From Osedax frankpressi (Eukaryota > Annelida > Polychaeta > Sabellida > Siboglinidae), in contig OZ038312.1 in assembly GCA_964035775.1 (NCBI GenBank), forward strand, positions 44,493,148-44,557,147: 64,000 nucleotides of DNA, given 5' to 3'. Made by a program: the position numbers and the translations under genes. The notes under the pieces were generated by a model, which saw only the letters and a program-made list of their open reading frames with translations, searched no databases and was not told where the DNA came from. The number at the start of each line of letters is the position of its first letter. Within the stretch, counting starts at the first letter, position 1. Below, in pieces: positions 55,216 to 64,000 of the stretch.

Positions 55216-58159
55216 ATATGTAGATATTTATATATGTAGATATTTATATTTGTAGATATTTATATATGTAGATATTTATATATGTAGATATTTATATTTG
55301 GAAGATATTTATATATGTAGATATTTATATATGTAGATATTTATATATGTATTTATGTAGATATTTATATATGTAGATATTTATATATGTAGATATTTAT
55401 ATATGTAGATATTTATATATGTAGATATTTATATATGTAGATATTTATATATGTAGATTTTTATATATGTAGATATTAATATATGTAGATATTTATATTT
55501 GTAGGTATTTATATATGTAGATATTTATATATGTAGATATTTATATATGTATTTATGTAGATATTTATATATGTAGATATTTATATATGTAGATATTTAT
55601 ATATGTAGATATTTATATATGTAGATATTTATATATGTAGATATTTATATATGTAGATATTTATATATGTTGATATTTATATATGTAGATATTTATATAT
55701 GTAGATATTTATATATGTAGATATTTATATATGTAGATATTTATATATGTAGATATGTAGATATTTATATATGTAGATATTTATATATGTAGATATTTAT
55801 ATATGTAGATATTTATATATGTAGATATTTATATATGTAGATATTTATATATGTAGATATTTATATATGTAGATATTTATATATGTAGATATTTATATAT
55901 GTAGATATTTATATATGTAGATATTTATATATGTAGATATTTATATATGTAGATATTTATATATGTAGATATTTATATTTGTAGATATTTATATTTGTAG
56001 ATATTTATATATGTGGATATTTATATATGTAGATATTTATATTTGTAGATATTTATATATGTAGATATTTATATATTTAGATATTTATATATGTATTTAT
56101 GTAGATATGTAGATATTTATATATGTAGATATTTATATATGTATTTATGTAGATATGTAGATATTTATATATGTAGATATTTATATATGTAGATATTTAT
56201 ATATGTAGATATTTATATATGTAGATATTTATATATGTAGATATTTATATATGTAGATATTTATATATGTAGATATTTATATATGTAGATATTTATATAT
56301 GTATTTATGTAGATATGTAGATATTTATATATGTAGATATTTATATATGTAGATATTTATATATGTAGATATTTATATATGTAGATATTTATATTTGTAG
56401 ATATTTATATTTGTAGATATTTATATATGTAGATATTTATGTATGTAGATATTTATATATGTAGATATTTATATATGTATTTATGTAGATATGTAGATAT
56501 TTATATATGTAGATATTTATAAATGTAGATATGTAGATATTTATATATGTAGATATTTATATATGTATTTATGTAGATATGTAGATATTTATATATGTAG
56601 ATATTTATATATGTAGATATTTATATATGTAGATATCTATATATGTAGATATTTATATTTGTAGATATTTATATATGTAGATATTTATATATGTAGATAT
56701 TTATATTTGTAGATATTTATATTTGTAGATATTTATATATGTAGATATTTATGTATGTAGATATTTATATATGTAGATATTTATATATGTATTTATGTAG
56801 ATATGTAGATATTTATATATGTAGATATTTATAAATGTAGATATGTAGATATTTATATATGTAGATATTTATATATGTAGATATGTAGATATTTATATAT
56901 GTAGATATTTATATATGTAGATATTTATATATGTAGATATTTATATATGTAGATATTTATATATGTAGATATTTATATTTGTACATATTTATATATGTAG
57001 ATATTTATATATGTAGATATTTATATTTGTAGATATTTATATATGTAGATATTTATATATGTATTTATGTAGATATGTAGACATTTATATATGTAGATAT
57101 TTATATATGTAGATATTTATATATGTAGATATTTATATATGTAAATATTTATATATGTAGATATGTAGATATTTATATATGTAGATATTTATATATGTAG
57201 ATATTTATATATGTAGATATTTATATATGTAGATATTTATATATGTAGATATTTATATATGTAGATATTTATATATGTAGATATTTATATATGTAGATAT
57301 TTACATATGTAGATATTTATATATGTAGATATTTATATTTGTAGATATTTATATATGTAGATATTTATGTATGTAGATATTTATATATGTAGATATTTAT
57401 ATATGTAGATATTTATATATGTAGATATTTATATATGTAGATATTTATATATGTAGATATTTAAATTTGTAGATATTTATATATATAGATATTTATATTT
57501 GTAGATATTTATATATGTAGATATTTATATATGTAGATATTTATATATGTAGATATTTATATATGTAGATATTTTTATTTGTAGATATTTATATATGTAG
57601 ATATTTATATTTGTAGATATTTATATATGTAGATATTTATATATGTAGATATTTATATTTGTAGATATTTATATATGTAGATATTTATATATGTAGATAT
57701 GTAGATATTTATATTTGTAGATATTTATATATGTAGATATTTATGTATGTAGATATTTATATATGTAGATATTTATATATGTAGATATTTATATTTGTAG
57801 ATATTTATATATGTAGATATGTAGAAATTTATATACGTAGATATTTATATTTGTAGATATTTATATTTGTAGATATTTATATATGTAGATATTTATATTT
57901 GTAGATATTTATATATGTAGATATTTATATATGTAGATATTTATATTTGGAAGATATTTATATATGTATATGTTTATATATGTATTTATGTAGATATTTA
58001 TATATGTAGATATTTATATATGTAGATATTTATATATGTAGATATTTATATATGTAGATATTTATATATGTAGATATTTATATATGTAGATATTTATATT
58101 TGTAGATATTTTTATATGTAGATATTTATATATGTAGATATTTATATATGTATTTATAT

Positions 58160-58927
58160 AGATATTTATATATGTAGATATTTATATATGTAGATATTTA
58201 TATATGTAGATATTTATATATGTAGATATTTATATATGTAGATATTTATATATGTAGATATTTATATATGTAGATATTTATATATGTAGATATTTATATA
58301 TGTAGATATTTATATATGTAGATATTTATATATGTAGATATTTATATATGTAGATATTTATATATGTAGATATTTATATATGTAGATATTTATATATGTA
58401 GATATTTATATATGTAGATATTTATATATGTAGATATTTATATATGTAGATATTTATATATGTAGATATTTATATATGTAGATATTTATATATGTAGATA
58501 TTTATATATGTAGATATTTATATATGTAGATATTTATATATGTAGATATTTATATATGTAGATATTTATATATGTAGATATTTATATATGTAGATATTTA
58601 TATATGTAGATATTTATATATGTAGATATTTATATATGTAGATATTTATATATGTAGATATTTATATATGTAGATATTTATATATGTAGATATTTATATA
58701 TGTAGATATTTATATATGTAGATATTTATATATGTAGATATTTATATATGTAGATATTTATATATGTAGATATTTATATATGTAGATATTTATATATGTA
58801 GATATTTATATATGTAGATATTTATATATGTAGATATTTATATATGTAGATATTTATATATGTAGATATTTATATATGTAGATATTTATATATGTAGATA
58901 TTTATATATGTAGATATTTATATATGT

Positions 58928-58930
<3 letters not shown>
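58160..58930 (+). repeat. Homogeneous run of about 48 identical 16-mers
   Basis: The sequence repeats GTAGATATTTATATAT without a visible change for roughly 770 bases and ends in an expanded (TA)n slip at about 58,930-58,958. About 18 more identical units follow to 59,247. It is the longest variant-free stretch in the window. Confidence 0.85.
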
Positions 58931-58962
<32 letters not shown>

Positions 58963-59247
58963 GATATTTATATATGTAGATATTTATATATGTAGATATT
59001 TATATATGTAGATATTTATATATGTAGATATTTATATATGTAGATATTTATATATGTAGATATTTATATATGTAGATATTTATATATGTAGATATTTATA
59101 TATGTAGATATTTATATATGTAGATATTTATATATGTAGATATTTATATATGTAGATATTTATATATGTAGATATTTATATATGTAGATATTTATATATG
59201 TAGATATTTATATATGTAGATATTTATATATGTAGATATTTATATAT

Positions 59248-61090
59248 GTATTTATGTAGATATGTAGATATTTATATATGTAGATATTTATATATGTATT
59301 TATGTAGATATGTAGATATTTATATATGTAGATATTTATATATGTATTTATGTAGATATGTAGATATTTATATATGTAGATATTTATATATGTAGATATT
59401 TATATATGTAGATATTTATATATGTAGATATTTATATATGTAGATATTTATATATGTAGATATTTATATTTGTAGATATTTATATATGTAGATATTTATG
59501 TATGTAGATATTTATATATGTAGATATTTATATATGTATTTATGTAGATATGTAGATATTTATATATGTAGATATTTATATATGTAGATATTTATATATG
59601 TAGATATTTATATATGTAGATATGTAGATATTTATATATGTAGATATTTATATATGTAGATATTTATATATGTAGATATTTATATATGTAGATATTTATA
59701 TATGTAGATATTTATATATGTAGATATTTATATTTGTATATATTTATATATGTAGATATTTATATATGTAGATATTTATATTTGTAGATATTTATATATG
59801 TAGATATTTATATATGTAGATATTTATATATGTAGATATTTATATATGTATTTATGTAGATATGTAGATATTTATATATGTAGATATTTATATATGTAGA
59901 TATTTATATATGTAGATATTTATATATGTAGATATGTAGATATTTATATATGTAGATATTTATATATGTAGATATTTATATATGTAGATATTTATATATG
60001 TAGATATATATATATATATATATGTAGATATTTATATATGTAGATATTTATATATGTAGATATTTATATATGTAGATATTTATATATGTAGATATTTATA
60101 TATGTAGATATTTATATATGTAGATATTTATATATGTAGATATTTATATATGTAGATATTTATATATGTAGATATTTATATATGTAGATATTTATATATG
60201 TAGATATTTATATATGTAGATATTTATATATGTAGATATTTATATATGTAGATATTTATATATGTAGATATTTATATATGTAGATATTTATATATGTAGA
60301 TATTTATATATGTATTTATGTAGATATGTAGATATTTATATATGTAGATATTTATATATGTATTTATGTAGATATGTAGATATTTATATATGTAGATATT
60401 TATATATGTATTTATGTAGATATGTAGATATTTATATATGTAGATATTTATATATGTAGATATTTATATATGTAGATATTTATATATGTAGATATTTATA
60501 TATGTAGATATTTATATATGTAGATATTTATATTTGTAGATATTTATATATGTAGATATTTATGTATGTAGATATTTATATATGTAGATATTTATATATG
60601 TATTTATGTAGATATGTAGATATTTATATATGTAGATATTTATATATGTAGATATTTATATATGTAGATATTTATATATGTAGATATGTAGATATTTATA
60701 TATGTAGATATTTATATATGTAGATATTTATATATGTAGATATTTATATATGTAGATATTTATATATGTAGATATTTATATATGTAGATATTTATATATG
60801 TAGATATTTATATTTGTATATATTTATATATGTAGATATTTATATATGTAGATATTTATATTTGTAGATATTTATATATGTAGATATTTATATATGTAGA
60901 TATTTATATATGTAGATATTTATATATGTATTTATGTAGATATGTAGATATTTATATATGTAGATATTTATATATGTAGATATTTATATATGTAGATATT
61001 TATATATGTAGATATGTAGATATTTATATATGTAGATATTTATATATGTAGATATTTATATATGTAGATATTTATATATGTAGATATTTA
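59248..61090 (+). repeat. 1,064-1,080-bp higher-order duplication
   Basis: A triplet of GTATTTATGTAGATAT clusters starts at 59,248 and again at 60,312 (offset 1,064). Later markers TATTTGTATA (59,731/60,811) and GTATTTATGTAG (59,848/60,928) are 1,080 apart. The 16-base difference shows the gain or loss of one unit after duplication. Confidence 0.75.
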
Positions 61091-64000
61091 TATATGTAGA
61101 TATTTATATATGTAGATATTTATATATGTAGATATTTACATATGTAGATATTTATATATGTAGATATTTATATATGTAGATATTTATATATGTAGATATT
61201 TACATATGTAGATATTTATATATGTAGATATTTATATTTGTAGATATTTATATATGTAGATATTTATATTTGTAGATATTTATATATGTAGATATTTATG
61301 TATTTAGATATTTATATATGTAGATATTTATATATGTAGATATTTATATATGTAGATATTTATATATGTAGATATTTATATATGTAGATATTTATATTTG
61401 TAGATATTTATATATATAGATATTTATATTTGTAGATATGTATATATGTAGATATTTATATATGTTGATATTTATATATGTAGATATTTTTATTTGTAGA
61501 TATTTATATATGTAGATATTTATATTTGTAGATATTTATATATGTAGATATTTATATATGTAGATATGTAGATATTTATATTTGTAGATATTTATATATG
61601 TAGATATTTATGTATGTAGATATTTATATATGTAGATATTTATATATGTAGATATTTATATTTGTAGATATTTATATATGTAGATATGTAGAAATTTATA
61701 TATGTAGATATTTATATTTGTAGATATTTATATTTGTAGATATTTATATATGTAGATATTTATATTTGTAGATATTTATATTTGTAGATATTTATATATG
61801 TAGATATTTATATATGTAGATATTTATATATGTAGATATTTATATATTTATATATGTAGATATGTAGAAATTTATATATGTAGATATGTAGATATTTATA
61901 TATGTAGATATTTATATTTATAGATATTTATATTTGTAGATATTTATATTTGTAGATATTTATATTTGTAGATATTTATATATGTAGATATTTATATTTG
62001 TAGATATTTATATATGTAGATATTTATATTTGTAGATATTTATATTTGTAGATATTTATATATGTAGATATTTATATTTGTAGATATTTATATATGTAGA
62101 TATTTATATATGTAGATATGTAGATATTTATATTTGTAGATATTTATATATGTAGATATTTATGTATGTAGATATTTATATATGTAGATATTTATATATG
62201 TAGATATTTATATTTGTAGATATTTATATATGTAGATATTTATATATGTAGATATTTATATTTGTAGATATTTATATATGTAGATATGTAGAAATTTATA
62301 TATGTAGATATTTATATTTGTAGATATTTATATTTGTAGATATTTATATATGTAGATATTTATATTTGTATATATTTATATTTGTAGATATTTATATATG
62401 TAGATATTTATATATGTGGATATTTATATATGTAGATATTTATATATTTATATATGTAGATATGTAGATATTTATATATGTAGATATTTATATTTGTAGA
62501 TATTTATATTTGTAGATATTTATATTTGTAGATATTTATATATGTAGATATTTATATTTGTAGATATTTATATATGTAGATATGTAGAAATTTATATATG
62601 TAGATATGTAGATATGTAGATATTTATATATGTAGATATTTATATTTGTAGATATTTATATTTGTAGATATTTATATTTGTAGATATTTATATTTGTAGA
62701 TATTTATATATGTAGATATTTATATTTGTAGATATTTATATATGTAGATATTTATATTTGCAGATATTTATATTTGTAGATATTTATATATGTAGATATT
62801 TATATTTGTAGATATTTATATTTGTAGATATTTATATATGTAGATATTTATATTTGTAGATATTTATATATGTAGATATTTATATATGTAGATATTTATA
62901 TATGTAGATATTTATATTTGTAGATATTTATATTTGTAAATATTTATATATGTAGATATTTATATATGTAGATATTTATATATGTAGATATTTATATTTG
63001 TAGATATTTATATTTGTAGATATTTATATATGTAGATATGTAGAAATTTATATATGTAGATATTTATATTTGTAGATATTTATATTTGTAGATATTTATA
63101 TATGTAGATATTTATATTTGTATATATTTATATTTGTAGATATTTATATATGTAGATATTTATATATGTGGATATTTATATATGTAGATATTTATATATT
63201 TATATATGTAGATATGTAGATATTTATATATGTAGATATTTATATTTGTAGATATTTATATTTGTAGATATTTATATTTGTAGATATTTATATATGTAGA
63301 TATTTATATTTGTAGATATTTATATATGTAGATATGTAGAAATTTATATATGTAGATATGTAGATATGTAGATATTTATATATGTAGATATTTATATTTG
63401 TAGATATTTATATTTGTAGATATTTATATTTGTAGATATTTATATTTGTAGATATTTATATATGTAGATATTTATATTTGTAGATATTTATATATGTAGA
63501 TATTTATATTTGCAGATATTTATATTTGTAGATATTTATATATGTAGATATTTATATTTGTAGATATTTATATTTGTAGATATTTATATATGTAGATATT
63601 TATATTTGTAGATATTTATATATGTAGATTTTTATATATGTAGATATTTATATATGTAGATATTTATATTTGTAGATATTTATATTTGTAAATATTTATA
63701 TATGTAGATATTTATATATGTAGATATTTATATATGTAGATATTTATATTTGTAGATATTTATATTTGTAGATATTTATATATGTAGATATTTATATTTG
63801 TAGATATTTATATATGTAGATATTTATATTTGTAGATATTTATATATGTAGATATTTATATATGTAGAATCTACATTGTAGATATTTATATTTGTAGATA
63901 TTTATATATGTAGATATTTATATTTGTAGATATTTATATATGTAGATATTTATATATGTAGATATTTATATATGTAGATATGTAGATGTGTAGATATGTA

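Larger units (their letters stand above)
30034..64000 (+). repeat. 16-mer satellite GTAGATATTTATATAT, right block, open at the window edge
   Basis: About 34 kb of the same 16-mer continues in the same orientation and register after the LINE. Variants include TTATATTT (very frequent after 61,200), TTATGTAT, GTAGAAAT, GTATTTAT and lone GTAGATAT octamers. Kilobase-scale internal duplications are annotated separately. No gene or other insertion was found in it. The end of the array is not reached. Confidence 0.97.

Noticed and set aside
63861-63880. Second possible inversion (GTAGAATCTAC at 63,864-63,874)
   Set aside because: Only a 5-base stem around one base; it could come from a small deletion or a point change and does not contain a whole inverted unit.
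11083-64000. CRISPR-like regular spacing
   Set aside because: There are no unique spacers between repeats, the unit is 16 bases and fully tandem, and the context is eukaryotic.

Overview
The window is eukaryotic, AT-rich DNA from an unidentified organism, probably an invertebrate animal. The evidence is multi-exon coding sequence split by AT-rich introns, a non-LTR retrotransposon of the L2/CR1 group, and a very long simple tandem array. No bacterial gene organisation, tRNA, rRNA or CRISPR structure was seen.

Layout. (1) 1-2,442: AT-rich DNA with (AT)n tracts, then about 1.8 kb of pyrimidine-strand repeats (a TTACCTCCTC decamer array, a 200-base assembly gap, and a CATCTCTCTCT array). (2) 2,496-9,778: unique sequence holding two clusters of plus-strand exons whose splice phases fit in most places. 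The second cluster (about 6.0-9.8 kb) has a stretch that, from memory, resembles the COR region of Roco proteins of the death-associated protein kinase (DAPK) type. The first cluster (2.5-4.24 kb) faintly resembles the later part of the same region. Both products remain tentative, and neither cluster has a visible complete start. (3) 10,265-11,082: an array of the octamer GTAGCTAT/GTAGATAT. (4) 11,083-64,000: a giant array of the 16-mer GTAGATATTTATATAT (about 49 kb excluding one insertion), running off the right edge. It contains kilobase-scale internal duplications, half-unit octamers, variant subfamilies and one inverted unit. (5) 26,498-30,033: a 5'-truncated L2-like LINE inserted in the minus orientation within the array.

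The LINE has an ORF1 remnant followed directly, in the same frame, by ORF2 (apurinic endonuclease, reverse transcriptase with YADD, and a conserved C-terminal domain). Only a TGA followed by CTA separates the two frames, a context known to favour stop-codon readthrough. ORF2 also carries one in-frame TAA between endonuclease and reverse transcriptase, so this copy is probably inactive. A duplicated segment about 9.9 kb upstream preserves the matching uninterrupted site (16,644/16,645). This fixes the insertion at about 3,536 bp and shows that the LINE arrived after the array segment was duplicated.

The strongest points for follow-up are the readthrough-like ORF1/ORF2 junction, the LINE empty site inside the array, the apparent growth of a 16-mer satellite from an octamer, and the nearly cytosine-free strand extending for about 49 kb.
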